The position numbers and the translations under genes were made by a program. Of a stretch of 64,000 nt of DNA, positions 11,623 through 24,380 are shown in pieces. Each line of letters starts with the position of its first letter. Position 1 is the first letter of the stretch. Below the pieces are notes generated by a model. It was not told the origin of the DNA and did not search any database. It saw only the letters and a list, made by a program, of their open reading frames with translations. The DNA is from Lumbricus rubellus (lineage: Eukaryota; Annelida; Clitellata; Crassiclitellata; Lumbricidae), in contig OX243815.1 of NCBI GenBank assembly GCA_945859605.1, positions 40,538,459-40,602,458 on the forward strand, in the 5' to 3' direction.

Positions 11623-12511
11623 CGTGTTCCTATTATAGTCGACGGATAGGGAAGCGAGAAACTGTAATCGATGATTCTGTGAACGGATTATCTGTGCAGC
11701 CTATCTAACTGATTGCTGCAACTATGGGGAAGTCGTATCTTGAGACGTCGTAATGATTGAGGAATGCTTTGAGATTGCGTCGTAATACTGACTGCAGAGC
11801 AACATCGAAAATCTATGTATTGAAAAACGTATGCTTACCTATGTACTGACGGAAAAGTACATCTTGAGTTGTATTGAACAAAAGAATATCTTACGATAAA
11901 AAATTATTCTGGCCAAAGCGCATACATCCCGTCAAATACAGTGGAAGATTAATATCTTGGTGTATCATATTGACGGAATGAAGAAAGTACTGGCGGAATA
12001 CTAGTTTCCGGTTGAATTAACTTAGGAAATGTGGATATAGATATACAGATACAATTAAGATAAGCGTTAAGTTTTGTATATCGTCCAAAGAATATCTTAG
12101 ACAATATTGAAGGATAGAGATAAGTCGGGAAGAAATACCTTGCATGTTGCGGCTGAGAATCATCTTATTGTAAACACGACGACAACAGAAACAACAGTCT
12201 ATACAGACAGGACAATTATTGATCTAATAATAATTGTCGTCCAAAGAACGACGTCACACAAGTAGACTGTTGCCTGTGATGCGTTACCTAAGCTCGCAGC
12301 ACATCAGACGACCTACTCCCTCCTCCTCCCTCCTCCTCAAGTCCTTGTGGCCGACCTACAGCGAACAGATACATTGACCTGCAGTACATGTGAGCGTGCA
12401 TTTCACCAGTGAAGTGATCTTATAGCGACGCCGCTGTCGTCGTTGCCGTTGTCTCTGTCGTCTCGAGATTACAAGTCAACGACTTACGCAATAGAATTCC
12501 TGCAGCAATCC

Positions 12512-12583
12512 ATGCATCCAGGTTATCTCGGCCAATCGTCTGACCCCGAAGCGACCTCTGACGGCTCGACCGATTGCCGCTGA
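12512..12583 (+). CDS. Upstream ORF in presumed COUP-TF leader
   Basis: A 23-residue frame (starts MHPGYLGQSS, ends TGA at 12581-12583) just before the donor site. It could dampen translation of the downstream receptor if the leader exon is real. No homology recognised. Confidence 0.2.
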   Translation: MHPGYLGQSSDPEATSDGSTDCR

Positions 12584-12872
12584 CCCGAGGCGAGTGACTG
12601 AAAAGGTAAGCGACAGGTATAGGACTATATATACTTAGTGGTAATTTAGCTGTACAGTAGACGTATAGGTAGAGTCGATGCGCGATACTGATTAGCGGGG
12701 AAGACTTTGTGGGCTTGAGAGTTTACGTGATGGGGTCACAATCGTAACTCATGTTTTGTTTACTTTTCGTAGACCTGGTTTTAAGACGTTCTATAGCATT
12801 AGGCTAGTAATACCCTGCATACGAATTTGGAGGTGAATGGACGTATAGGTTTGCAAATGTATGGATGATTCG

Positions 12873-13740
<868 letters not shown>

Positions 13741-14250
13741 GATGGATGGATGTATGGATGGATGGATGGATGGATGGATGGATGAATGGACGGATATAGA
13801 CATATAGAGGGATAAACGGATAGGCGGATGGATAGACGGTCAGATGGACTGATGTGTGACATTGTGTGCGCGCAAAGAAATCAACATGCAGATTAACTGA
13901 TTGACAGATAAAATAATGGACATAATTATTGCCATGATTGATTGTTGGAGTCAATCAATGATTACTTGATTGACTTATGATTATTGATTGGTGCAGACAG
14001 CATACCATAATAATGACCAACACCGATATCTGTGCGAAATTAAGCAGCATTAATTAATTATTGGCGGCGAAAGTCATAAAGGAGTTGATTTCATTTCTGC
14101 TGAGTTGCAACTGATATAATCTGCACTAGACATTCACAAATCTCATTCTGCGTATATACATTATACAGAATTACAGAGGTCGCAACATATAACTATATAG
14201 TCCAAAGCTTGTAATTATTCAGAGAAAAATTAGGTTTAATAATTAAAACT
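13741..14250. other. Intronic/intergenic DNA, no gene seen
   Basis: GATG-type repeat fades out by about 13850, then AT-rich unique sequence. Confidence 0.5.
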
Positions 14251-14251
14251 T

Positions 14252-14665
14252 TCCATCTATCCTTCAATCATTCCTTCCATCCATCCATCTGCCAATCCAT
14301 CCATCCATTCATACATCCATCGATCCGCCCATACATCCATCCCTCCATCAACTCGTTCATCCATCCATTCATCCATCCATCCATCAATCGATCAATCAAT
14401 CAATCAATCCATCCATCGATTCTTCTATCCGTCCATCCATCCATACATACATACATCAATCCATCTATTCATACATCCATCCGCCCATCCATCCATCCAC
14501 CGATCCGCCCATTCGTCTATCCATTCATTCATCTATCCATCCGCCCACCCATTCATCCATCTATCTATCCACCCACCCATCCATTCATCAATCCATCTAC
14601 CCATCCACCCATCCATCCACCCATCCATCCATTCATCCATCCATCCATCCATCCATTCATCCAGC
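14252..14665. repeat. Degenerate (CATC)n array
   Basis: CCATCCATTCATC-type repeats with CAATCAAT patches, about 400 bp. Frames are repeat artefacts. Confidence 0.9.
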
Positions 14666-15289
14666 AAGCTATAGTTTATCAATTTCTCCCTATCTCTACC
14701 AATCTCTCTTCCTCTCTTGTCTATCTGTTTCATTCGTCCTTCCTGTTTGCGATGTCTCCTCGCATGTACACGCATTCTTGACCTGCAGGGATTTCTGCAC
14801 GTCCGCCTATAGAGATATCCTGCGTCACAATCTGTTTCTCCTTGTACATACCTGATCGGCGCCTTGTATTCTGCAGCAACAATTATCAACGTCATAAGCT
14901 ACATACTGGGTCATCGGTATACATTGATAGTTATCTATTGTATCGTCGATAAGAATAGCTCTTCGTACACATAGATAATTGAAGAGGTCTTCAATAGCGC
15001 AGGGTATCGCAAACAAGGCACCTTTCGTTTCTATGACGTAGAATCGTAGATTGTCATTACAAGAGTGCATTCAAGGGTTACAAAGTGAAACTTTCGAGAG
15101 AAGGGGGAGGGTCAATGGAGTCCCTGTGAGGCTGTGACAAGTCAAACAACTTTTTCATATATAAAATAAAATTAAAAAATAAAGTAACTATAATAGAGTT
15201 TTAAACCGAGCATTTGTTTCGTGTTCACTTCGAGGCGGAATAGCATGGCAGTCTGTCCTGCAAGTATATAGACCCTATAGTTAAGATCT
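14666..15289. other. Intronic/intergenic DNA, no gene seen
   Basis: Unique-looking sequence with no supported coding exon. Confidence 0.45.
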
Positions 15290-15395
15290 GTCATTTCTGA
15301 TTTGTGTTCCTTTGAATTGTTTCAATTGCGTAACTGTACACTGTACCGGTAACCGATTGCGGTCTGTCAAATGGATTGTTCAGTATAGAAAATTA
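15290..15395 (+). mobile_element. SINE family 2, 3' fragment
   Basis: Matches the 3' part of the 55230-55520 element: GTTCCTTTGAATTGTTTCAA, TGTACACTGT, ACCGATTGCGGTCTGTCAA and GGATTGTTCA appear in the same order. The tRNA-like head is missing. Confidence 0.6.
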
Positions 15396-15528
15396 TCATA
15401 TATAAATAACTATTCGGTAATCGGCCGAATAGTAGCGGTCATATACCGAATACGAATAGTTGTCACGTGACATCTGTTTCTGCACTTGCGGTTGCACTTG
15501 CACACTGGCAGAAGAATGTAGTTAACTA

Positions 15529-15928
15529 CAGGGGCGGATCCAGGGGGGGCAATCCGGCCATGGCCCTCCCCATTAAAAACTGCCATGGGACGTGCCCCCC
15601 ATTTGGTCTGAAATTAGCAATACGAATATGGGTGCAATGGATATTGGCTCCCCCCCTATTCGGAAAACTGTATGGAACGTGCCCCCCCCATTCGCTTTTT
15701 AGGTTGAGGACTAAAAAAAAGGTCATCAACTTTTTTGGCGGATGAAATGGTATTATTTTCCCGAAAAATTGGCCAGATGACTAAAAAAAGGTCATCGACT
15801 TTTTGGCGGATGAAAAGTACTTTTTCCTCAATGACCGATCAATATTTTTCGAACTTTCAAAAAAATTCCTTTTTCCCATCCAAGATCTAAGATTTTGCCC
15901 CCCTGAAACAGTTCTAAATCCGCCACTG
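15529..15928 (+). mobile_element. hAT-like MITE, copy 2, with perfect 8-bp TSD
   Basis: Starts CAGGGGCGGATCCAG and ends AAATCCGCCACTG. It is flanked on both sides by GTTAACTA (15521-15528 and 15929-15936), an 8-bp target duplication typical of hAT elements. The interior has repeated AAAAAGGTCATC-GACTTTTTGGCGGATGA modules shared with copies 1 and 3. About 400 bp, no transposase. Confidence 0.92.
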
Positions 15929-16089
15929 GTTAACTAAACATGTTTACTTTTCATTTATGTGTTAAATTTACTGAACTAAAAAACTTTTACTTACACTTGA
16001 AATTTTGAATGTCATCCATAATGTACTATTCTGTACCCTATTCATATTATTCGTATTCGTATTCGGCCGAATAGTTGGTCCAGTTTGTT

Positions 16090-16250
<161 letters not shown>

Positions 16251-16815
16251 CAACGGTTTCGTGACATCGTGCGCAATTTTACACGGCCCAAGTGCATCAT
16301 GGATGGATTGGTTTCGATTACAATTTTTTAGCCTTTTTTCTCACTTAAACAGGATGATGATAATTATGTGCCGCACGATTCTTATACCGGATCCAATGCT
16401 TTTACATGTGCATGTCATGAACGCTATTCATCAAGACAGCTGCTGCATGTGTTTCGAAGCAAGTGTCTGCTATATATGATATATCCACTGGAATATATCC
16501 TATACCACACTCATAATTCTATGTGTCATGCTGTAAACTACAAATATTAACTTTAATATACATACAATAAATACTTAGGTCCCTCATTAATTTCTCATTA
16601 TTCTTACGAGATTGGCATACTCGAGCATGCTGCCAGTATACGGAGTAAATGACTATAATAGTTAAGAAGATATAATAGGTAAGTGAGTAGGTTCTTACGT
16701 GGATAATGGCTGCAGTGTTGTTAAACAAGTACCCAGAGAAGTCATTTCCCACTCTGGAAATTTACATCTATTTTTTAAACTATATATGTTGGGTTGTTAG
16801 CAAATTTCGTCTCAT
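16251..16815. other. No gene seen
   Basis: AT-rich unique sequence in the presumed intron 1. Confidence 0.5.
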
Positions 16816-16817
16816 CA

Positions 16818-17057
16818 TAGCACTAATGATACTAATGATACTAATGATACTAATGAAACTAATGATACTAATTATACTAATTATACTAATGAAGCCTATG
16901 ATACTAACGATACTAACGATACTAATTATGCTAATGATATCTATGATACTAACGATACTAACGATACTAATGATACTAATGATACCTATGATACTAACGA
17001 TACTAACGATGCTAACGATACTAATGATACCAATGATACCAATGATACTAATGATAC
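16818..17057. repeat. 9-bp tandem repeat (ACTAATGAT)
   Basis: About 26 units of ACTAATGAT and variants (ACTAACGAT, ACTAATTAT, GCCTATGAT). Because the unit is a multiple of three it keeps frames open on both strands (Met-Ile-Leu or Ile-Ser-Ile), but no gene is indicated. Confidence 0.92.
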
Positions 17058-17579
17058 ACAAAGTGAAACTCAGAAATTCACATTTAGAGAAACCTCTATC
17101 AAAGATGCATTATTTTTAATTTCCTACTTTACATTTCTCAAGCTCTCGCCAAAAAGTCTAAACGTGCACATGACCGTTGCGTTTAGCCGACATATAAGCC
17201 TAAGCTTACTGCAAAACTATCTTGAGGCGCCCATGCATGTGCTTAGTTCGGTTGTCCTTGGACGCAAGTACACACTTTGTCGTTGTCACCTACAGCATGC
17301 GAATTTAATTTCTGTTGACGTCATCAGCAAGCATTTGTCAATCTTAAGTGTTCGTGCATGTAAATCAGATTGCAGTTTGTATATAATTGTTATCGGTTTA
17401 GAATAATTGTCTATTCTATCATATCTATATTGTATTATCTATTCTGTTCCTATCTAGAAATGTTACATATCGAAATCATCCTCTTCAGATTTTTAATGCA
17501 TTGCAAGTGGGTTGGGGGGGGGGGAGTAGAGTTGAGGGGGCGGAGGATGATCGCGTCTGTCTGACTGTCGCCTTTCTAT

Positions 17580-17875
17580 AGAAACCGACGCCAAACAGGT
17601 TAGCCGAGCAGTAAATTAGACGGCTTATCGATGACGTATACAGGTATCAATTAGTTATACGCCTATTATAATTAATCGACGTGCTTGTTCCATATCTGCT
17701 GTTCGATCAACAACATTGACATTACCTAGAAACACATTACAACAGATATATCGACCCGGTGACCACCGATGTTGAATACGGACGATACTCTTTTCTAGAT
17801 TAATTTTATATATCTGGTACTCGAAATAATTCCGTGTAATTAATCGTCGGCTCCCAGGGTATCAGCTTATAGTCG
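17580..17875. promoter_or_regulatory. Candidate regulatory block with homeodomain cores
   Basis: Non-repetitive stretch holding ATCAATTAGTTATACG, TATAATTAATCGACG and GATTAATTTTATA (TAATTA/ATTAATC cores), TATCGATGACGTATA and a GTCCGTATTC-type word. Together with the GC-rich block that follows it may be an intronic enhancer or alternative promoter. Inference only. Confidence 0.25.
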
Positions 17876-18560
17876 GACCGAACTCTCGCCGATTGGGTCG
17901 GTTCGGGAATGCGGCGGCGCTGCGGGACCTCTGACTTGTTTATTTACCGATTGGACTCCGAACAAAGCTAGAGCAGCTCGCCGACCGACCGACCGACCGG
18001 GGCTTATCAGATCGGAGCATGGCATCTTGATCCGTCCAAGCATCCCGATATATTCTTCTTCTTCTTCTTCTTGTAGAGAGGTCTCACGTCGGACCGCATT
18101 TCGCTGTGATCCGAGTGACCTGTAGGATCGAAATCCACCCACTCGTATTATATGTATACACAGTATTAGCCTATACACCCTACGGCTGTAGAATTCGTAT
18201 ACAGTTGCCGATCTATTCTACAGTAGCCTCTGTGTATTATACACAGTGTATACCCCGCTTTGGAAAACCCCGCACGAAGCGGAGGAGTCCGACTACGTCC
18301 GAAGTGTATACTCGCTCCGACGTAGATCCATTTCGAGCAACGATGATTCTCGACCATTGGTCGGCGTCGATCCGCCTCTGTTGACATCCCGGCCTTTCGG
18401 TCGATCGCTACGCCCACCCGACTACGTCCGCTCGACCTGCGGGTCGCTGCATGAGCGCTGTAGCCACGCTCGGGGGTCGGGACGGACGCACACACAAGAC
18501 CCTCCAGCAGCATTTTAAGCCGCAGTCTGCAGCTGCTGTCTACGCGAGGCTAATTCAGGA
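17876..18560. other. GC/CpG-rich block
   Basis: CpG-rich relative to its surroundings, with a (CCGA)n run at 17978-18000, a CTT run at 18055-18072, ATTGG cores (17891, 18355) and many ACGTCCG/TCCGACG words. Frames on both strands lack known domains. Could be an alternative COUP-TF promoter or enhancer. Unassigned. Confidence 0.3.
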
Positions 18561-18723
18561 CCCGAGTCCCCGATTTTTTGGGTCAATCTTATCGCTACTG
18601 CCGGACAACATCGCTATGCTGAATGAGACACGTTTGGCTGAACGATAGGAAGTTTGATGATCGTTCGTTCGTCTGGATTATATACAGGATTTGTAATTAA
18701 TGTAGATATAGGCCTACTAAGGT

Positions 18724-18807
18724 AAGATTTACTAAATAGATAAGTACGATCTGAGTTGTTATGATAAGTAATTGGGTGAAATGTGATAAAATTGGTACAA
18801 TAGCAAT
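18724..18807. repeat. 84-bp direct repeat, copy A
   Basis: Identical by eye to 19240-19323, from AAGATTTACTAAATAG to GGTACAATAGCAAT. The copies lie 516 bp apart and flank a C-rich repeat remnant (18960-19140). Exact identity suggests recent duplication or the flanks of a larger repeat. Confidence 0.85.
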
Positions 18808-18959
18808 TCAAAAAGTTTGGTATATATATTTGGGCTTTTCCGCTCACTCTTTTTTCTCGCCCTATCTTCTCTTCCAGCAACGGGCTTTCGTTTTTGACAC
18901 TTTTCGTGGGTCTATCAATGTGGAATAACCTGCCCCTATGGATTAATTCGTATACATTT

Positions 18960-19140
18960 TACAAAGCAGGATTCTGATGGGAAATTCGCCTGCAGTATCT
19001 ATACGCTGCTTAATTGAAGACCTTTCTCTTTTTGGGGAACGGACATTTACCCCTGGACATATTCCCCTCGGACATATTCTCTCGGACAGTTACCCCCGGA
19101 CGTTCACCCCCCCCCCCTCCCAAGACGGACATTCCCCTCT
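18960..19140 (+). repeat. C-rich GGACATATTCCCC repeat, copy A
   Basis: Shares GATTCTGATGGG, GAAGACCTTTCTCTTTT, GGGGAACGGA and the (C)GGACATATTCCCC / GGACAGTTACCCC modules with 19648-19908. Confidence 0.75.
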
Positions 19141-19239
19141 AACGATAAACTAACTTTAGGCCTAAGTATTGATAAATTAATTGGAAGGTAGGTCTAGTAT
19201 AGGTCGCAAAGGTTTGTCAGTCACTCATTCAATTGAGTA

Positions 19240-19323
19240 AAGATTTACTAAATAGATAAGTACGATCTGAGTTGTTATGATAAGTAATTGGGTGAAATGT
19301 GATAAAATTGGTACAATAGCAAT
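19240..19323. repeat. 84-bp direct repeat, copy B
   Basis: Second copy of the repeat at 18724-18807. Confidence 0.85.
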
Positions 19324-19647
19324 GGCTCATTGATGAATGCCGTCAGAGCATCCGTTTTGGACAGTTCTTACAGTGCGGAAAAATGAAATGCCTGGACGCT
19401 TCTTATATCCTTCCAAAAGAAGTGCCAGGACGCCCCTTACCTTTCTATAGGCTGCATGTGCTGCATGGCCAATAAGTGGCAAGACGGCGTTGAGATTTTA
19501 AAACAGTTGCATGAACGCCGTCCTCGACCGCCCTGCCACACTTTAAGCCCCGGTTTAGTAACATAACGTGCGATGACTATTCGCTCCGTTCGAATATCTT
19601 CAATTAATGTAATCTATTAGCAAAGACCAAGTGATTAGTTAACCTAT

Positions 19648-19908
19648 ACTTCAACAGCGTCGGCAGCAGGTTTCTTATAGAAGGATTCTGATGGGGAATT
19701 CACCGATGGGGAATTCACCGATGGGGAATTCACCTGCTGCAGTATATCTACGCTGCCTGAAGACCTTTCTCTTTTCGGGGAACGGATATTTACCCCGGAC
19801 ATATTCCCCCGGACAGTTACCCCCCCGGACATATTCCCCCGGACAGTTACCCCGGACGTTCCCGCGCCCCTCTGCTACGAATCCTGCGACCGACGCTGTT
19901 GAAGTATA
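19648..19908. mobile_element. MITE-like element with inverted termini
   Basis: The left end TACTTCAACAGCGTCGG is inverted at the right end (CCGACGCTGTTGAAGTA). The interior has three tandem GATGGGGAATTCACC units and the C-rich GGACATATTCCCC modules also seen at 18960-19140. No transposase; superfamily not assigned. Confidence 0.65.
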
Positions 19909-19987
19909 GCCTGACTATAATAACTGAGTCTTTGCCTACATAATTATCACCTCAATATTATTGTCGCTATGAGTCGAAACCTAAAAT

Positions 19988-20100
19988 AAACAGTCATCGT
20001 ACCTTTATTAATAATATTATTAAAGGTACGATGACTGTTTATTATTGGTACAGTCATCGTACCTTTAATAATAATATTATTAAAGGTACGATGACTGTTT
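19988..20100. repeat. Two tandem near-perfect palindromes
   Basis: The first palindrome (19988-20040) is AAACAGTCATCGTACCTTTA... closing with TAAAGGTACGATGACTGTTT. The second (20050-20100) repeats it with a (TAA)n centre. The four arms carry the same ACAGTCATCGTACCTTTA sequence. Could be a small fold-back MITE or a cruciform-prone duplication. Confidence 0.9.
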
Positions 20101-20129
20101 ATGTTTGATCAAAAGCATCGATTTCGAAA

Positions 20130-20178
20130 TTATTATTATTATTACTACCATTACTATTATTACTACTAGGCCTACTGC

Positions 20179-20247
<69 letters not shown>

Positions 20248-20253
20248 GCTTAA

Positions 20254-20284
<31 letters not shown>

Positions 20285-20290
20285 TTATTT
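20130..20290. repeat. (ATT)n trinucleotide array
   Basis: About 45 ATT units, interrupted near 20160-20180 and 20246. Poly-Ile frame is an artefact. Confidence 0.95.
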
Positions 20291-21550
20291 TAAATTTTGC
20301 CCCGAGGTTTACATGAATCCTTGAGGGACTTCACGAACGCGCGGTATAAAATGAAAGTCTGGAAAACCCTATAATTATTATAATAATTTTTTTACCCGAG
20401 GTACATAAATTGTATGGTTTTTAAAAGCTATCCTATAAGATTAACATTCTGGAACAACCGAGCCTTATCCCCACTGAAGATCACAAACGTGTCCCTGAAG
20501 GCCACGGCATTAAAACGTTAATTGGGTGCAAACCGAAAGGCGTTGGAAAGGGGAGGGAGGGGAAGGATGGGTGGAAAGGAAATGGGAGAAAGGGGAGGAA
20601 GGATGGGAGGGAAAGGGAAGGGGAGTCGGAACGGAAGGGGAAAGGGATCCTAAAATTCCCGGAGAATTTAACGCCGGGTACCCCAGCTATAGTAAATAAT
20701 AAAAATAAGAGTGGACCAAGAATTTATCCCTGTCGTATTGGCCAAATTCAATGGGTAAAGGGTTTGAGAGGATTGCATTACAAATGACTCTTTGGTAGCG
20801 GTTAGTAAGGGTGTACACTAGTAAACCATTTTGTAGTGGCGTGCCTCTAATGCTATAGTGTTCGAGTTTTGTCAGAGGGATTTTATGGTCAACTATTATT
20901 ATAATTAGAATAGAATAGATTAGACTAGACTAGACTAGATTAGATTAGATTAGATTAGATCAGATTAGAGAACTATCGTGGATAGAGAGAAAGATGGTGA
21001 GAAGAAGAATCGGACGCTACTGTAGGACTGAATGCTCCTCAACTATAGACTGAAGGAGGAATCAAGAGGAGTATATTATGTCCATATAAGAGCCGTCCAT
21101 AAATGACGTCACGACAATTTAGGACGATTTTTAACCCCTGTCTTTGTCACGCGTCAACACAAAAGTCAAACGATATCGAGAATGGGATAGTCACAGATCG
21201 TCCCAATTGTGTGATTCCCCTTAGGTGCGTCATGTCATTAAATTTTATGGACGGTCCATATAGTGACGTTTTAACCGCCCGTGATGAATAAGAGGCTAAG
21301 CAGGAAGTAAGGATGGATCTTCTATAAAAAAGTATGTCGGATTATCGGATATATCTATGTTTTTCAGTACATTGTAGCTTTCTATTATTTCGACTTCCGA
21401 TGACGTCGATGAGTTAGAAAAGGTCCTGCATATTCTATCCAGCTTAAGCGCTGACTGCATACATACACAGAAGCAATCCATCAATATGCTTGCTCGCTTT
21501 GAAGCTATAAGCGCTGTAGGTTTGCTAACCTTTCGCCATGGATGATATAT
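20291..21550. other. No gene seen; G-rich and ATTAG tracts
   Basis: Polypurine G-rich tract (20540-20645, GGGAGGGAGGGGAAGG-type, potential G-quadruplex) and ATTAG/ACTAG pentamers (20924-20970). The rest is unique. Confidence 0.5.
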
Positions 21551-21553
21551 TGT

Positions 21554-21778
21554 GGGGCGCGGTGGTGTAGTGGTGGCGTCGTTGCGTTGGAGCCGGAAGG
21601 TTCGAAGTTCGAATCCACCTCGCCGCGTAAGGACCTTGGGAAAGTCCTTCACTCACAATTGCTCAGCGCTTCGGCGTGAAACTCCGATTCAGTGTCCGCT
21701 CTGCATTCGGGAGCGCCTCTGAGTAGAGAAAGCTTGAAGGGGCGCTACAACAAGTGCACATGCAAACAAAACAAACAA
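21554..21778 (+). mobile_element. tRNA-derived SINE, family 1, full-length copy
   Basis: Same structure as 1918-2134: GGCGCGGTGGTGTAGTGG head, B-box AAGTTCGAATCC, CTCACAATTGCTCAGCGC body, GAGCGCCTCTGAGTAGAGAA and GGGGCGCTACAACAAGTGCA 3' end. The tail is AAACAAAACAAACAAA instead of CATA. Confidence 0.85.
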
Positions 21779-23049
21779 ATATCTACTGCAGTTCATCATT
21801 TCGTGTTTACTGACAAGAAAATTACCTCCGTTCTTATTTCGTTAATAATTATAAGAAATATTACACTATGACTGTGTATAAATCAGAAAGAAATTCCCAT
21901 ATTTGACAGCGTATTGGTAGTTAATTTATTATAGTAAATGAGCAAAAATCGTATATGGGGGGGGGAATCTTGTGATACAAAAGTCCAGTATTGATACATG
22001 TGCAATTGTGCATTGGGAAAGTAAAATAGTCAGTTCTAAAAATACTAAGATAGATGCGTCCGTTTAGAATAAAAGTAGGCCTAATTCACAATTAAACTGC
22101 ATGGAGTAGGCCTATTATAGTGCAATATAGTTCAAAGGCTATCCTTTGCTATTCTTTATCCTACCCTTTCTTAGTTCCTTTAAGGAACCCAGTTCCCGCT
22201 GTAGGCCCATAGATAACATAATTACAGGCCTATTTCCAGATTTAACTGGCTGTAGATAATCACCTGATAATAATATCTAGGGTATTTCCAAACTACGCTC
22301 TTATCTACTCGGTCTACTTCGCGCTCTCTAACTAACAATCCCATTCACTCGAAAGTCTAATTTTAAAGTCTGCACCGCATGCAAGCCTGCATGACATAAG
22401 CGTTTGCTGTAGCCTGTATATGCTCTCTTAAAACAGCTCAATCATGAATTTTCCGCAACAATAAGCCCAGACACGTTAACAGCCAGACACTCGTGGAGTA
22501 TAGGCCTATATGATCAGCATAAACTGCCACATTAATGCTTGTGTGTGTATGTAGGTGTGTGTGTGTGTGTGTGTTCTAAACACTGCGTGTGGTGTCAGCC
22601 CTGTATCAGTAATTACAATTATGACACATTCTCGTATTTAAATCATTGCAAATAATTGTAGGCATATAATTATCGCTTCCAATATCGATGTAGTTATACA
22701 CTGTCAGTGTGAAAGCTGTGCCTTACTCTGGACTCTGGTAAAGTCCCAGTCCAAAGCATGCATGGGACAAAAAGAAGAGGAGGGCGTATAAATTATATCG
22801 TCTATGTTATGAGACAGTGTCGTTAAGATAACGACGTGCTGCCAGGCCGATGGGATCACGTGGTTTCCGTTGAAGTCACGTGATCTTGGGAGAAGGTTGA
22901 CTAATGATCGCATGAGAGACAGATATTCAAATGAGAGCGTTACGTCACTCTGCAAATGCCGAATGCCTTTTCCCCAAATGCTTCTGTTTCCTGCTTTTCT
23001 CGGCTGCTTTAACGTCACTGGCCAGCTCAACACTGGGCAGCTCAATGTA
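21779..23049. other. No gene seen
   Basis: AT-rich with a (GT)n tract at 22540-22574, several TAGGCCTA octamers (22077, 22107, 22500) and an interspersed CACGTG-bearing segment at 22845-22880 shared with 9779-9800. Confidence 0.5.
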
Positions 23050-23688
23050 TATACAGGGTGGTCCAAAATAAACCGCACAATGATAAATTGATAGTACTTT
23101 ATTCAGACCAATTCAAATATAACCGTGAAAATTCACAAAAACACAGCAATTATTTTTACTGTAACACTACATGGATGGATGTCGTTACATAAAATGTTCA
23201 ATGTGTCCTCCTTGTTGCTCGACCACGCATTGAAGCCAACGACGCCATTGATCAATTGCGCGGTCAATGAAACGCTGTGACAGCTTGGTCCACTCTGTGA
23301 CGATTGTTTCTTTCAGCTGCCCGGCTTCCTAGCTGTGGTACCTTCGCCGTCCTTCGGTATCGATTTTTTTAATGAGGTCATCGATAGTACGACGTTTCCA
23401 TGTCCTATTTGGAAATTCTTTCATCATATATACGCAACGACCCCCATTGTTTCTGAGTTCGTAGATTCCAAATTAGACAACGGTCATTCTCAGTTAAGCG
23501 CCCCATGATCACAATCTCTTATAAGCAACAACTTCTTTACCATAAACTATGATAAACAATGATGAAGTCAATAATAACCTCAGAGAAAATATATAAATAA
23601 GTAAGTAAAATGGCATTAAACATTGAATTGTTATGCATTATATCAAGAAAACTGTCACTGTGCGGTTTATTTTGGACCACCCTGTATA
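23050..23688 (-). mobile_element. Tc1/mariner-superfamily element, internally deleted
   Basis: Perfect 30-bp inverted termini (starts TATACAGGGTGGTCCAAAAT; inverted copy ends at 23688). On the minus strand near 23190-23320 a frame reads like a transposase C-terminus, with the stretch IDQWRRWLQCVVEQQGGHIE. At about 640 bp it is half the usual mariner length, so most of the catalytic domain is gone. It is non-autonomous but its ends are intact. Confidence 0.85.
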
Positions 23689-23963
23689 TTATATGAAAGT
23701 TTATGAAACTCTGTTGTATAATGTGGTCGTTGAGTACTGTATTGGTTTTCCAGTCGATTTAGTATTAGGCCTACTCTCATCTTAGAGTGTTAATCAGTAA
23801 CGGTGAGTAACCATTCAGTCTGAATTATCCCGCGTGTAGGCCTAAGCTTATAGCCTATATATCGTCGTTTGTTTCTTGCGCACGCTCAAGGTCGCAAGTT
23901 CGCAACAGCACTGCTATCCTAATTATAAAAAAAATCTGGACTCCTTATACATAGACCTCTGAA

Positions 23964-24053
23964 AGAGCATTTATTTCAAGGTCAATTTTCCTAAACTGGG
24001 GAGACTATGATGATATCACAGTTTGGGAAAATTGACCTTGAAATAAATGCTCT
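23964..24053. repeat. Inverted repeat with about 34-bp arms
   Basis: AGAGCATTTATTTCAAGGTC... and its complement, ...GACCTTGAAATAAATGCTCT, flank a loop of about 20 bp. Possibly a miniature fold-back element. Confidence 0.85.
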
Positions 24054-24285
24054 ACGCAGATTCGCAAAACACGTGCATACGATAACACGATAACACGAGC
24101 GTTCATGTTTATTTTGATGTGATGATATAGGCCTATATCTTGTGTGCTTCTTGGCTCAATAAATATAAATTTGGAAAAAATTGAAAATTTATATAACAGT
24201 GACAGAGGATAAAAACTTTAACAGGAGTTGGAATTGAACTGCTTGGCAGCCTGCAAGGCGTCGACTGTCCTATTATGGCCATTTA

Positions 24286-24380
24286 CAAATTCTGTTTAAC
24301 GATACTGTGTCATATCAAAGATGATCAGTGTTGACATCCTCCATTCACCATCTTAACTGGCACTGCAAAAGTTCGAGGTG
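24286..24380 (+). mobile_element. Fragment of the GACTGGCACTGC MITE family
   Basis: The order GTTTAACGATACTGTGTCAT ... CATCCTCCATTC ... ACTGGCACTGC resembles 27005-27080, 28180-28290 and the MITE ends at 43090 and 50395. One end only; diverged. Confidence 0.4.

Larger units (their letters stand above)
11160..12605 (+). other. Putative 5' untranslated leader exon of COUP-TF
   Basis: A non-repetitive block, GC-richer at both ends, that finishes with the donor AAAAG|GTAAGC (intron begins at 12606). If spliced to the acceptor at 26154/26155, the frame of the coding exon meets TGA two codons before the junction (TGA AAA G|GT GAG CAG ATG). That would make the ATG at 26163 the first in-frame start. 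Several small upstream ORFs exist, including a 23-codon one at 12512-12583. The 5' end and the splice partner are inferred. Confidence 0.35.
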
